Shown here piece after piece: positions 33,714 through 48,037 of a stretch of DNA of 64,000 nt; positions within the stretch are counted from its first letter, which is position 1, and each line of letters starts with the position of its first letter. Origin of the DNA: Pyrus communis (Eukaryota; Streptophyta; Magnoliopsida; Rosales; Rosaceae); NCBI RefSeq assembly GCF_963583255.1, contig NC_084815.1, positions 7,673,724-7,737,723 of the forward strand, given 5' to 3'. The position numbers and the translations under genes were made by a program. The notes below the pieces were generated by a model, which did no database searches, was not told where the DNA came from, and saw nothing but the letters and a program-made list of their open reading frames with translations.

Positions 33714-36590
33714 TTATTTTTGTTCATGACCACTCTTTGCAGCAGCAAGCTGCTTTTTAAGGCCGAGGACCTCAACTCCTTTTGAAGCTAACAGGTCCTT
33801 TAGCTTGACTGTAGCCTCCTCATACTTCCTGTTCATGTGATTGGACTCGTCTAGAGCGTCCTTGTATCTACTTCGGAAGGCATCTAACTTTGCTTGTGCC
33901 CCTCGAAGCCTCATTCGGAGCTTTGCTTTGTCTATGCTGTTTTCAACTTGATCCTGACCAAAGTATAGTAGGCCAAAATTAAGGACGCAGCAAAGAAAGA
34001 TTATATTACTTGCGATACTTCTTTTCTTTCTTTTCTTGAGAGGAAACAACTACGCATGAAAGTTTTAGATTTGAATTCCGACTCCACATGAAATTTTACT
34101 TTCATTTTTTTTTCTTATTCCCTGTGGTGATACGTCACTCTTAATGCGACCGTTGTGAAGAAGTTAAACACTTGTGGTAAACCCCATTAGCAATTAAGGA
34201 TCAAATCAAACTTCCATTAGTTTTCCATTAAAAAGGGGGCTTAAAATTGTCATTTCAAACAATTCAGGTAACTCAGAAGCCAAAAGCATTAGAGTTTGAG
34301 AAGGCCGTTCACTGACCACAGAGTTGGGGACTCACTAATTTATTGAAATTGGTATTTCATGTGCATTGTGAGGCTTGAGGCCTGGTGTAATCACCCTAAA
34401 CATAGTTCTGAATGGGTTTTGCAAGATGAGGAGTATTGAAGATGCTTTAAAGACGCTAAACAACATGACGGTGGACAAGTTTTGTGCGCCAGAGTAGGAT
34501 CAAATAGAACAGACTAAGAGGTTTTGGGATGATGTTATTTGGCTATCACAGAATCACAGAAACACAGCAACTTTGTATATGCTGCAATTATCAAAGGGAT
34601 TTACCTTCAAGGGACGTTAGATCAAGCATGTCATTTAATTTAGGAACGAGTAGATGCTGGGGCCTTTCCATATCTTTACAGACATGTGATTAATGCTTCT
34701 GTATATTAGTATGAAGAAGGAAGGAAGCATATGAACTTGCAAGAGAGATGGAAGAAAACGACTGAAATCAGAAATCTGAAAATACGGTTCAATTTAAGCC
34801 TCAAGCCTCCGAATTTCCATCAAATCCTAATTTCAAACACCTCAACTGTATTATGCGAACGACCATCCCAAATGGTACAACATATGAAGTTAATTGTTTG
34901 AAAATGATGATATTAACCCCTTTACTAACAGAAGACTAATAGAATTTGGATTTGGACCTTAATTGTTAACAGGGTTCACCACAAGGGTCACCTTAGAATT
35001 GAGCTCTCACCACAGGGACCACAAAAAAAATTGGCCGAAATTTAGTTAGAGATTTCTTGACTTCATTTGGAGCTAATGGATCTTAACATCCAAATGGTTA
35101 ACCGGACCCAATTGTTGAAACTCAGCTGTATACTATTGTTTATCTTTATGACTACAAATATAGCAACTACATTGCAGGACAAATTCAAGTATATAAGCAC
35201 TTACTTTGTGAGTCTTTAACTCCATGCTTGATATTCTCCTTGTCAGTTCGTCGACTTGAAACTTTGCCTCCAACAACTGGTATCAAGTTCATCATTATAT
35301 GAGATGAATCTCAAACAATTAAGTACCACTGAGAAAAAAGAACTTTTCAGTCACCTACCAAATCATTGTAACGTTTATTAAGACTTTCTTCTTCAATTGC
35401 AAGTTTCTGGTGCTCTTGGATCTGAGTCACTAGATTATCCCTTTCAATTGTCAAAACATGGAGCTGGTTGTTGAGACTCTGTAGACAAAAACCAATGAAT
35501 CAAAAATATTGAATAAATTTCAAGAATAAATGTTAGTTTCTTCCTTACAACTAACTACTATACTTCTTCCCTGAACATTATGTACTGTTTCGAAAAGAAC
35601 AGAAATGGAGATATTACCTGGTAGTCATTTGAAAGTTCGGATAACTCTTTTATTTGAATCAACAAGCCATCTCTTTCTTTACTCAGACAACTGAGCTCCT
35701 TCCGAAGCACATTCACCTCCTCACAATCATTAATTCCGCACGTCCCCCAGTTTGAGCTCAACATCTAAATGGTTTGCAAGTAATTTTAAAAAAGAAACAT
35801 ACAGAACAATGATAAATACGTGTAATAATACCAAAAAGTATTTTGAGAAGAAGCAAAAAACTCACTTCTTGAGACTGTTTGCTCAGAATATCATCTATAC
35901 TCTCACCACTATTCAGTTGATCAATCCCCAAAGACTTCTCCACGCTGCAACAGAAGTATAATAAAATAATAATATTTTGGTCTTCCAGATATTCACAACT
36001 TTGATGTTCAGATTCAAGACATTCATTGGATAAAAAAAAAAAAAAAGATTCAAGACATTCTAATACATACAGCAGGGGAAAAAAGGAGTAATTTACACCG
36101 GATGGTAGAAAATAACAGGAGAAGAAATATTTTGGCAAGCAGAAACGTTGTCTTGAGCCTGCCGGATAGATAAAATAACAAACCCTTAACGGGGGAACAT
36201 GAGTTTTTAGGGAATCGGTCAGCATGAATCAAGCTAACAACACCCATTACCCAACCCCAACAGAGCAGCAGAAGAAACCAGCCCATATAAACTGCGTACT
36301 GGTTTCTGAAAGTTGAGGCATATAATTCAAGATTTAAGATTTATAGATTAGAAGACGTATGCTATCTTTATCTTTTATTAGAAGGGTGGGCTGAAACTTC
36401 AGAATAAAAAAGAAAAGTTTGCTGGAAAAGGACCATGATCATTTGTGATGTATATGCATGCATAGCAAAGATTAGATAATGACCAAGATGGTGTGAAACG
36501 GTGGCAAAGCCATAATTTCATCACCAAACGCAGTCAAGCAGCTCAGTTCAAGCACTGAGAGCTGCAAAAATACTAGACCTTTTGCTGCAC

Positions 36591-36634
<44 letters not shown>

Positions 36635-39600
36635 GCCACCAATGGTACCCAAGACCAAATAATATTTAAGACGTAAGTAAAGTGGAGAAAAAAGGAGGGA
36701 AAGGAAACTGAAACAAACCTGAACGTCTTCCGTCCAGCTGTTTCCTCGCAACAAGTTAATCTTTCCCTTAGGACCTTGCACTCTTGTCTACAAGAGTCCA
36801 ACTCATTCCTCACCTAACAGTTTGACATAATCGCAACCAATAATCAATAAGAAATACTGTGGGCTTTGAACATTCTATATCACAATTATATGCATCTGCA
36901 ACAGGAAAAGACCAACCACAATAGTTCTGAATATACTTGGACAAATGGTAAAAGTATCGTTCCTAATCATAATAACCAAATGGGAGAAACAAAATTGATA
37001 TGTTTAGACGGGCAATTTAAATAAAGAGAATCTTTTGTGACACCACAACCAAGGCTTCAAGGAAGTTCGGCAGGAGAGAATCAAACTGATGGTGATACAA
37101 TAAGGTCAATTCAATGAGTGGGAAAGAACAGTGAAACTTAATGGCCAAATTTACGCAATTTTCTCTCGAATTCAAGGTTTTGGGTAGAGATCGTATCAAA
37201 GACTAGCAAGGAAACTCTTCATAGTGTACACAAGAGCGGAGATGAATACCACCTCAGACATTTCCCTTGTTAATGATGTAATCTCCATGTTGTATAACTT
37301 TGATTTCTCTTCCATCGCTTCAATGGAAACCTTCTCCTTAGCTGACCATATTGCTCTTTCCTCCTCCATTTCCAAAAGGGAATCTGTAAGTTGCTGCAAA
37401 CAAAAGATACAAATCAAATGAGCAACTATGCACCAAGAACCAGTTACACACACAACCTGAAATAAGAGCTGATATTTTTATTTTATAATATAGGAAAAAT
37501 TACTGCCCAAAATTAGGCTACCATTGCCAAGTCTTCCTTTTCTTCAGTGAACATTTTAATGGAACCTTCCATCTTTTGCTGCTCAAATGTAGATTCTTCT
37601 AACCTCTGCTTCTGGATGTACAGAGAGGTAACAATGAAAAATAAGAAAAATTCACATAATAAAGACACTAGCCATTTATTGATGGAAATGAAAGTACAAA
37701 AAGACTTGGGTTAGTGTGAAAGAGAAACAAAGACAAGCTTACCAGGGCCAAAAGCTCTTCCTGCAAAGCTTCCAGTTCCAAGTTTGATGTGCTCAGTTTT
37801 TCAGACAGGTTTTCTAATTCAGATGCTAAAGCATCGTTGGTGGACATAGCGTCTTCTTTTTCCCTGTATACAGCTGATAACTCTTCTTCTAGAGAATTAA
37901 TCTTTGTCTCTGTTTCAAAAGCATAAACTTCCATCTTTTTGTATTCTTCCTGAAAAACAGAAAAGACCAAAAAAATAGAGTTATCATCATTAAATACTTA
38001 ACAAAACTATGATGCTACAATCTATATTTTATCCAAACGAGGCTAAAATGCTTAAGTAGAGTAACTTAAAGACCAAAGAACATAACAAGTAAATTCATGT
38101 AAATTTTACTTAAAAACCTCAACAAAATATTTATTATTCTCTTGTCAGCATTGACAATTATTTTCTTTTTGTATAAGTCGCTTGTCAATTCAGCATATTG
38201 ACATGTAAAGCTAAAATAACTTGCATGTTGTGTTACCAACATGATGCATAGTAAAGGAGCAGAAACTAGACATCATTTTCAGCACCTGCAATGTCTGTTC
38301 GAAGGCAAGGTTTTTTGCTCTTTTAGGATCTGATGTCTTCAAACCCTTATCATTAACTGAATCACGCCTTCTACCAGCAAGTGACTCACTTTTGTTCATG
38401 TCACGTTCAAGAAGAGAGTTCTGACTGTGCAATCGTTTTATTTCTCGTTCAGCAGATGCTTTTTCACCCTGCAAATAGGCGAATATGTTGTAAAGTGAAA
38501 GGCTGTGATTTAATGGTATCAATGACCAGAGCCAAAGGCACATAGTATCAAACCTCCAGTTTGGTTTTCTCTTGTATGGCGTTCTTCAGCTTACACTCTG
38601 TCTCTTTCAACTTCATTCTTATTTTTTCAACATCTTTGCGCAGATTTTCCTTTTCCTTGGCCAAAGAACAAGATGATAAACCTGATATTTCTTTTTCAAG
38701 GGCTTGTATATGAGAAATATATTCTCCCTTTTCCAAATCCTGTTGCTCCAACATTTCCTGAAATAATAATCAGAGAAAAGGACTTACTAATGATAATGGT
38801 AAGAATATTGCTTTAAAAAATGATAGTGATATAATGCCAACATAAAAACTTACCCTCAAAGACTGTTCGGAATTTTGAGTCTGCAGTTTCAGTTCTTCTA
38901 TCTGGTTCTGAAGATCAACAGATTGATTGTACAAAAGGAACTGCATACCATATATTAATACAGTTTTTTAATGTGGTCTGGAAGTAAAAAATTTCAGGAT
39001 GTCTCACATAAGTAAAGTTATAACCTAACCTTTTCAGTCTCAAGTCCAGAAACTTTCTGCATCATGTAAGAGTTTAACTTCTCATGGTCACTGATAATTG
39101 TTTTTTGTTTCAAGGATAACTCGCACATTAAAGACTTGAAATCCTGCATTACAATGAAATCAGGCCATATGATGGTAAAAAAGAATTCAAGTGTTCACAG
39201 AATAAAGACCACAGCAGCTTCAGAAAATAAATCAATATCACCTCAGAGATAACATCTTAAGACATCTACAAACTATTTCTTTTGACAAGTATTAGAATAT
39301 AAGAAAAGTCATTATAAGATGATGCTTCAGAAATACTCACTAGGAATGTATCGAATAGCACAGAGAAACTCTTAGAGACCTCATCCAAAACTGAAGATAC
39401 ACTTTCAACTGCTATTTCTGAGCTTCGAACTTCCAATATTATTTCTTGGACTCCCTTTGCAAGCTCGATCACAAAGTCAGAACTTCCATCCTAGATGAAG
39501 CTATTGAAAGTTAGCTGAATATACTTTTTAAAAGAGAACATGTATACTCAACCAAATCTACAGTATGAACACTATACAAGTTGTGAGTAATAGATACTAA

Positions 39601-42600
39601 TGATCGTCATAGAGTTTAACACAAAAGAAGGAGATCGTACATCAACTTTTGTTACAGATTCATTCCAACTACGTTGATCACGAGCTACCCTGGCCTCCTC
39701 ACGTGCAACTTGAAGTTCTTCATAGAGCTATTTACATTTAAAAAGACATGCCGATTTTAAAATTATGAGACAGAAGGAACATCTTAATAACAGATCTAAA
39801 CAATTAAAACAGAGAAATGAGTTCTCTAGATCTTTCTAACCAAGAAACCACGGAGCAGGAAGTGAGCGGGCATATGTACATACATAAAACGGTAACTTAA
39901 AACAGATACAACAATTTGACTTCATATGTAATACCCTACTGCTGAAAGCTCAAAAGATTTGATCATTTTTAAAGGCTGTGTTTTTGAAACAGGCTCTTGT
40001 GAGTCTGACGAGAGAATATACAAGGGAGTTTTACCTAAAATACTTTCAGCTGATAGCCTTTTAAATATATATAGCCCTTCACATGAGGAACCCCGCTCAA
40101 CTGTAGCTAGTCCAAATTGACACACGCACGTGTATAAAGGTATGTAGTATATACAGACATGGAGGCATATTGAGTGGTGGAGAGAGAGAGAGCTATCAAA
40201 GGTGCTTTAAGTTCTTAAAATGAACTGAATACGATTTTCTTTTTCTTTTTGTTATTGCAGGTGGGTGGTGATAATACGCTTGAAGCTTAAATTTGCAGCA
40301 GATTAGCGCTAAACATATATAAAATAAAAATAAAAGCCATGCAATTGACTGTCAATGCAATTAGTGACATAAACATTTAAACCTACTAAGATCCCAAAAA
40401 CATCCTGAAGAGTAGTTCTCTAAACGAATTGATGAAGCTGCTCATAGATTAAAATCTATTCACACGTTTATATAGAACAACTGACTAACATAAAGTATGA
40501 TTACCTCGTCAAACTCCTCCTGGGCACAAATATTTTGCTTGGTTGCCAGCTCAACTACACTATCCAGATTTTGCTGGCTTGAAGACTTCTCTGTTTCAAG
40601 CATCTTAATCTGCAAGAACAGACAAAATGTCAAAACGAATAAAAATTCAATTAGAAAGATACTGAATTATCAGAAGTTTAACGTGCATAACAGATTAAAA
40701 ATTAACGACCCTAGAAAAAAAATTCCGTTTTAAAGAAATAAAAAGCAAGAGAATTACCTGTTCTTGAAGTCGCTTAATCACAAGAATAACCTCTGGCTCT
40801 CTTAAACTACCGTTATTGTCCCCATTAATGGTACCTTTATTGATATAAGACTTGGAGTAATCATTATACATTGCTCCAGATAACATATCAGCCTCAGCGA
40901 GCTTCCGTGTCAAGCAATCAATTTGTATCTCACTCAAAGTTCTCTGAATGAGGTAAAGATTAGTATAGAGTGTAACAACATTTGCTGATGCATTCAGGGG
41001 CAGAAACAGTTATATATAGGAACCTGAGTTTCATATTTGATAAGCAAATCTTCGTATTCTGCTTGCAGATCTCCTAATTCATTGTCCTGTCAGACAATGG
41101 AGATTAAAATTGTGGGTTGCCTAAGGTTCAGTGTGGCAAAATGTAATAGAAATAGTACAAACCAAGGGTAAGCTTTTTGTCCTGGGTGGCACTTTTCTCC
41201 TATTAGTAACATGTAACAAAGCACAGGGATCAGGAAGAGCACAGTCCTCCAATGTGATACTTTTACTTTCTTCGTCTTCTTTGCAAGACTCATTCTCAGA
41301 AACTTCAATCTCATGCACCAGTTCTTCAAAAGGAAGAAGTGGTCCGATGTCACGCTTCAGTCTCATAGGTTTTGCAGCAGATGCCTTCGACTGGATGGTG
41401 GATGGCACCTGAAATGCAGGAAAGTAATAATAATAGCTTAAACTTATCGCACAACCGGATGATAGACATGTTCAGAAAATTCAGGGACCACATCAACACA
41501 GATAACAAAAGCACGTGAGATGTATTTGGAGCAGCCTGTGTCTTATCTTTATCCAGATTAGGCAATATAAGTCACAAATAAAAACTTAACAAGTTTTTAT
41601 AACGGAATCCAGGCAAATGAAAGATATGCATAGCATTATATGAAAGTATAACCTTATTCTGACTAAGGAATGTCACGAAAGTATTTTAAATTCTACTTTG
41701 TATGGGGAAAAGGTTCAACTCCACAAACTGTGATGTTCGCCCCTTAAGATTAACTGCAGATCCTTTTCCTAATTTCCGGCTCTATTTGGGGCCATATCCA
41801 TCACATGCCATCACTTTTCTAGATGGTAACACTTTCTCCTGTTTCCTATGAAAGAATTTGGAAGATTATGCTGGAATTAGAGGGAGGAAGTATCTTTTTA
41901 GGCTCCGGTATCTTCTATATCACTGATGCATATGAGGATGTTTCTGCTGTAGTCAGATGTTGAAACTTGAAACAGGGTGGTTAGATCTTAGATTCAGTGG
42001 GCCATGTTGTCCAATCTTTTGTGTAATCCCCTTTTCCTTTACCAAAACATATTTCCTATCAAAGTTAAGAAATTTCCACAGCTGTATTATTTGGGGAAGA
42101 TTAAAATTTCCATGATTGCACATTGGTGGTGAAAATCTTGGTAGCTAAGCTTTGCATTGATTTGTTCAGTATAAAATGCAAATCAAATTACACTTCCAGT
42201 AAGTACCACCAACAGTGCCCAGTTTTTACTTATTTTGCATTCTACAATAAACTAAACATACAATAAACAACACATGGGCGAGAATAAATCTTTCGTGAAT
42301 GTATTAAAAATTAGTATTTGTAATCAAATTTAACATGAGAATTAATAATCATATACACTTAGTAAGAATAAAGTATTACCTCTCCCAAAGTCTCCCTTGC
42401 AAGTTTACCTGGACACCAAGTATCACGCCTCTTCTCCTGCAGAAACAAACTGGAAAACTTAAATAGAACCAGAGAGAAGGAGAACAAAAGATAGATAGAC
42501 AGACAAACAGGGAGGGGCAAGTTATACATGTACATATGGTCGGGATACTGTCACCTTCAGTAACGGGAAAGCCGGAAAGGGCCCAAAACAAATTTTTTAA

Positions 42601-45600
42601 AGAAAAGTCACATAACCTGAGTTCCACTGAAACACAAGGAAATCTATTGGAAAATCTCCTAATTTAGCTACTGATATGCTGCAGGATTGCCCAGATTATG
42701 CATCACCATGACTTGTATAATTGTATTTCACTAAAAAGATAGTATTTAATTGTCATTGGTTACTTGACCCATATAACTTCTTTTGCACAGCATTTCCTCT
42801 TCACACATGGGACTAATGTACATAACAAAGGTTATCTGCATATAAACCTGCCCAAAGAAGTAAAGGATCAAGGATAATGACTGGTACGATCTTCTTTTTC
42901 TGTTCCATTGCTTGAGGGTTATTTATTTTTCCAGGACTGCTTTTTACCAATTAAACCCTTTTCCAGCAGAGCTAGTAACAAAATCAATTCCTCCATCTCA
43001 AAGTCATGTAAGTTCCTTCTGAATGACGAATCCCAGCTAAATTGAATTGTTAGGACCTATTTGATCCCAACAATTGTTGAGATTGTTTGACAGATTACAA
43101 TGCCTCCGAACTCATAAACTGATCTGTCAACACTTCCTCCCGAAACCTGACCCTTTCTCCATCCTTAACATCAATTTACAGGGCACTCTGAGAAACTACC
43201 ACAACCTGGTGAAAAATGTTTTTTCATGCTTACGACTTGACCCACAACTGTGTCTCATCCATTTCCTTGGATTCCATCCCACATACCCTACCCCTCCACC
43301 CATCCCAATTACCGAACAATGCTTTGTTTATTTATGTTTTGGTTACCTATCCCTAATCCCCCTATCTTTGTATATGAAGATTTAACTAATCTTATCTCAT
43401 TGGCAATGATACATTATAACATCAAGCATATATTTTGTGTTTACAGATAACAGAAGTTTGAACTTTGAAGCTGTTATTCTCATTTTCATAACAATAAAAT
43501 TAGGAAACAAAACATATATATGGACATCAAAACTCATTATACAGAAGTCTGCAATAAAAGATAATTAATCATCATGCAAACCTTTTTCAAGCGGTCGCGA
43601 TTCTCATCTCTATTTGAATACAACACCATTGAACTCAGGTTCTCAATTTTCTTAGCTTGCTGTTGCACCATCTTCTCTCGTTCTGCTTGGGCTTTCTTTT
43701 CCTCCTCCAACTCCAAAGCTATACGCTCCCTCTCTAACTCAGTCTGCACAGAAAGTATGCATATTCCAGAATACACTTGAATTCAACTAATTACAATAAA
43801 CATAAAGTGTATATTTCCAAACCTGCAATAACGTATTTCGTAGATTGAGGATTTCCTCTGCCCAATGTTCTGAATGAGATTCCTGAAACATGCCGAATTT
43901 TTAAATTCCTTTATTTTGAGTTGATAATCTATATTTATAATGATTATCATACATGAGTGATGACAACTAAAATAAAAGCAAAATCAACCTGCAATTTTGC
44001 TCGAAGCTCCTCAATTTCTTTCTTTTGACGCTTGAGAAGAGCAGCATCTGTTAGAATCTGCCAGGAAGGACATATGTTGAAATAATAACAATTAAAACAT
44101 ATGATAGACATACAAGAACAATTCCTATGTCCAACGGATACAAACTTAGGAGAATCTGAAGGGGAACATTCAAAATTAAACCAAGAAAGATTGCAACAAA
44201 TAAAGTGAGTAGAAAACCTCATTGACATGAGCACAATTTGTGACACGTAATGCTCTACTTGCAAATTGGAGACTGCTTTTAGTCTCATCTGCATGAATCT
44301 GACATAAAACAAAGGTATGAGAAACCAAGAAGAACACAAAAATGTAATATTGAAAAGTTAAAAGAAAATTCATCCCACAAAACGCCCATTATTTGGTCTG
44401 AAAACAGATTCAAAGAATCGACCATAGAAAGGAAGTCGCCGGACATCCACATATACAAAAACATATCCACATATGCATATTATTACGTATCCAAGCGATG
44501 TACAAAAAGGGGCAGATCTGGAACTCACTTGACCTTACACTGCCATATGCTTTAGGACTGTAGTGATGTTGGTTCAGGTTTCTGGGGTTGGTTGGGTTAT
44601 TCCTCAGTCACCTTTGGATATTCTTGGTGAAATGTTTAAGACTTCTGGGGTTGAAGGGAAAGAAAGAATATAGTGGAACTGTATTTTGGTAGTTTTGTCA
44701 AACAGAAATACAAATTTTGGGATGAAAGAAAGAATTGTTGGGAAAAAGCAAAGTCACATTTGGGGTACATATGAGTAGGTTTTTTTAGTTAGATGACAAA
44801 GTTATAGTTTGGTTTTGTTTTGTTTTTTCTATGAAATTATCACAATGATGGTGACCTGGGTGCACAGAGTCTTGTTTCTTGTATTTTGATTGGTATTAAT
44901 AAAGCCTGGTTCTCACTTAAAAGGACTATAGGAAACATTACTTGTGCAAGCGTGATGTTGCATATTATAGCTGTGTTTGCATTTCCACCCAAAGCAGGTT
45001 GCAATATGCGCGTAAGTTTGCTATCTCGATATGGGACATGTCCCCTGCATCATATATTGAGGAAGGTCAATCTATGTACAGAGATATACACTTAAGATCC
45101 AACAAATGCAGAACCTACCCTTGACTCTCAGCACCTTCACTCAGTTTTTTAATGACAGTTCCCAAAGTCATAAGGCTTTTATTGATATGGGAACCCTCTT
45201 TGAGCCGAACACCTTCTGCACCGGTTTTTGCAGCACGCTCTGAACCAGCTAGGTCCACTAAATTCTAGAAACAAAATAATATTTATGAAAATTAGAAATA
45301 GAACAAAAGAAAGAATTTGATCCATAATAAAATAGGAGGAAAGGAAAAAGAAAGATATACTGATTTTGACAGAAACATACCAGAACTGAAACACGGACCG
45401 CATCACAAGAATTAGCAATATCTTCACCTTCATGTTTATCTCGGCTTTCAATTATCTATTTAAAGCATAATAATAATAACCATGAGCCACATAAGATGTA
45501 TAATCTAAATGACAATCAACAATGGTAAGAATGTAAAAGTATACCATGCGGAAAATAGTGTGGGACCTACTACTGTACAGATTCATATTTGTCTCTCCGA

Positions 45601-47559
45601 TATGCCGATGAGCTGAAATTTTAAAAGATAAAAGCGTCAAAATACTTTCAAATGGCTGATATATTTAATAGATAGTGCACACAAAAACTAGGGCAACCAA
45701 TAGCACCTTTGTTTCAGGTGAAAGGAAGGGATTGAGAGTGTGCGGTGTTTGGTGTTTTAAGGAGAGTGTCTCTACATGTATGGCTGTGTGTGTGTTTGTG
45801 TGTGTGAGGGTGTGAGACTGAGACAAAGAGAAGCCTAAATATTGTATTGATAGAAGTTCAGAGAGACAAAGATTTCGAAGAAAAGGAAAAGCTGAGAGAT
45901 GGAATGATTTTGGAAACTAACTACAGTACTTGCAGTTCATACATTCTTTAATCCTAATTGCATACCCCAAACAGAAGTACAACAGTGATAGCTAATCCGT
46001 TTAGGGAGAACTTAATAACTCTTGATAAGTACTTTAATACAGATGAATACATATAATACTGTAAAAAGTAATTACACTCTCCGAACTCCATGAGATCAAG
46101 GACTTGCTCTGGAGAGGCAACAATTTCTTCTCGCAACCCAGCAACGTATATCCCTCGCTGTATTCATAAAAGGAAACGGAACTTTCAGTTACTTAAGTAC
46201 TGATAAACTATCATAATAATTAAACTATAATGTAAATTCAATACCTCTAGACTTTCATGAATTTGCAACTTTCGATGCTCAGGAGCCAACAAATCATTTA
46301 TGTCCTCATTATAGATCTCCATATAAGACATTCGTAATAGGAATTCCCGATCCACATCCTAAAATCAAGAAATAACTTGAGAATGCACAATTGGGCATAC
46401 ACTGGGTTTCCAATATAAATATTAAAATAAAATTTCTATGTTAAGGAGCTAAACCAGTGAACGAATTCATGAATACAAAATAAAGAACTATGGTCACTGG
46501 TAAGTCTTAAAGAATAATTGACTTTAAGTGATCTATTTAGCAGTCCACACACTATAATACTTAAGCTATGTATCAGATGTAACCTACTCAGTTTAGCCAT
46601 TTGCGGAGTCTAGGACAAGTGGACAACATAAAATAGCTTCAGCCACCCTTACATGAAACGGATGAAGCTGCGTCCTTAGGGGTCCCAAATAAAATAAAAT
46701 GGCATCAACAGTCATTCCGTACAAGTCTCAGCTACAAAAACAATTACGAAATCGCTGTTTGATTGATCTAAGTATGCTAATTACCAAAGTGTATTAATTA
46801 ATATTACTAGAAGTGTGCACAACAGTTTTCTGCAGCCAAGAACTGAAATGATAAGATAATTTGTAGGCATATAAAACGTAATCATATAAGTTTGAACGAA
46901 CATTTAAGCGTTAGAACTCGCACCTTGTTTGGTCAGAGAAATTTCAGAAATTAATTACTTTGCAATTTACAGTGTTACCAATAATCCATACCAAATTACA
47001 CATTTGACAATCCAACCAAAGTACCTCTTGAATAATGTCGAACATATCGCGCACTGCAAGAGGAATCACCCCTGGTTCAGTAGCCGAGCCTCGAATGGTG
47101 TGAGTTTTCCCACTGTTAGTTTGCCCATATGCAAACACGGTTCCTATAAACAAATAAGCAAAAAAGAAAAAGAAAAAAAATAAGTGACAATTCAAAATAA
47201 ATAAATAAAAATATCATTATTTAAATTGGGAACATTGAAGGTACCATTGAAGCCGCGAACCGCGGCGGCGACTATATCTTTGGTTTTTGATTCATAGACC
47301 TCGAAGGTCTTACAATCTTCACCGAAAATTCGATCTACAAACCCAAACAAAACAAATCTATGTAAATTGGAGAAAGAGAAGACATCTAACCCAGGAAATT
47401 GAAAAGTTCAGAGGAGAGAGAGAGGGCTGAGTGGGTACCGAATTCGAACTTGGAGTAGTTGGGGATGGCGATGGAGTTGCCGGAGATGCGCCAAGGGCTG
47501 GTCTTGGCGTCTTCGGCTGAGAGCGGCCGAGCACGCACAGTGACGTGTATTCTCTCCAT
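33714..47559 (-). CDS. KIN7O: KIN-7O (CENP-E-like) kinesin, 33 exons, 1,320 aa
   Basis: Exons (minus): 47559-47439, 47334-47245, 47143-47025, 46358-46245, 46157-46076, 45612-45545, 45455-45381, 45264-45119, 45044-44942, 44298-44218, 44057-43989, 43882-43823, 43743-43582, 42436-42380, 41408-41163, 41086-41024, 40943-40758, 40609-40505, 39727-39641, 39490-39341, 39143-39030, 38940-38854, 38757-38554, 38468-38286, 37949-37743, 37611-37522, 37393-37253, 36813-36719, 35944-35866, 35764-35618, 35478-35359, 35276-35205, 33953-33714. They total 3,963 nt, in frame throughout. The N-terminal motor (about 3-333) has P-loop GQTNSGKT (77-84), switch I SSRSH (189-193) and switch II DLAGSE (227-232), all intact. 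The neck IEELRAKL follows, a variable hinge (about 410-530), then near-continuous coiled coil to the C-terminus. The family is the plant CENP-E-like kinesins. A mitotic or cytokinetic microtubule role is inferred from family and the E2F-like site. Confidence 0.95.
34385..34895 (+). pseudogene. PPR-protein pseudogene fragment inside kinesin intron 32
   Basis: On the plus strand, opposite to the host gene, translation yields [20 protein letters not shown], then [20 protein letters not shown], TKRFWDDVI, and after a frame change [20 protein letters not shown]. These are typical 35-residue pentatricopeptide-repeat units (VITYN-type start, GFCK-G-, -A---L--M). Several stops and frameshifts and internal loss of repeats make it non-functional. 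It looks like the C-terminal part of a P-class PPR gene. Confidence 0.75.
36593..36630. repeat. (AG)n microsatellite in kinesin intron 28
   Basis: A perfect AG run of about 19 units lies in the intron between kinesin exons 28 and 29. Confidence 0.9.
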
Positions 47560-47622
47560 TCTCTCTGGCTCTGCAGAATTAGGTGGCGGTTTTCAAAAGC
47601 TCATTTGGGTGCTCTGGCTTTC

Positions 47623-47630
47623 TTTCCCGC
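47623..47630. promoter_or_regulatory. E2F-type site upstream of the kinesin gene
   Basis: TTTCCCGC, an exact match to the E2F consensus TTTSSCGC, lies 64-71 nt upstream of the kinesin ATG. A second, weaker GGCGGTTTTC stands at 47585-47594. E2F control would suit a kinesin expressed in dividing cells. Binding is not shown by sequence alone. Confidence 0.5.
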
Positions 47631-48037
47631 CTCTGTGTGCTTTGGAAGTGGGAGAAGACAACGCAGCTAAATTACGGAAATAGGCTTCTCGAAAAGTATT
47701 CGCTGGAAATAAATAATAAAAAATTAAATTTTCAATGTGATCGGCATACAAAGTGATACACAAGATTTATTAACACTTCCATTACTATTTTATTATATTG
47801 GGTTTAGGGTCCACTTGGACCCACTCTCTCAGTTCTCCCTGTACTCACCCAATTCCTCTCCCTTCCTCACTCAGTTTCACTCTCCTCTCCCTTTGATTGT
47901 TCGCACTTTCTTCTTCCTCCGACGTACACACACGACGACAACGGCGACACCACCACCGATTCTCTAACAAACTAAGACCATACAGCACCATCATTACATT
48001 CCTCCTAGCACCTTGAACTCGTCGAGTTGGGCGAGAC

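Noticed and set aside
41131..41412. Plus-strand ORF of 93 codons
   Set aside because: It is antisense to kinesin exon 15, which is in frame with the rest of the gene.
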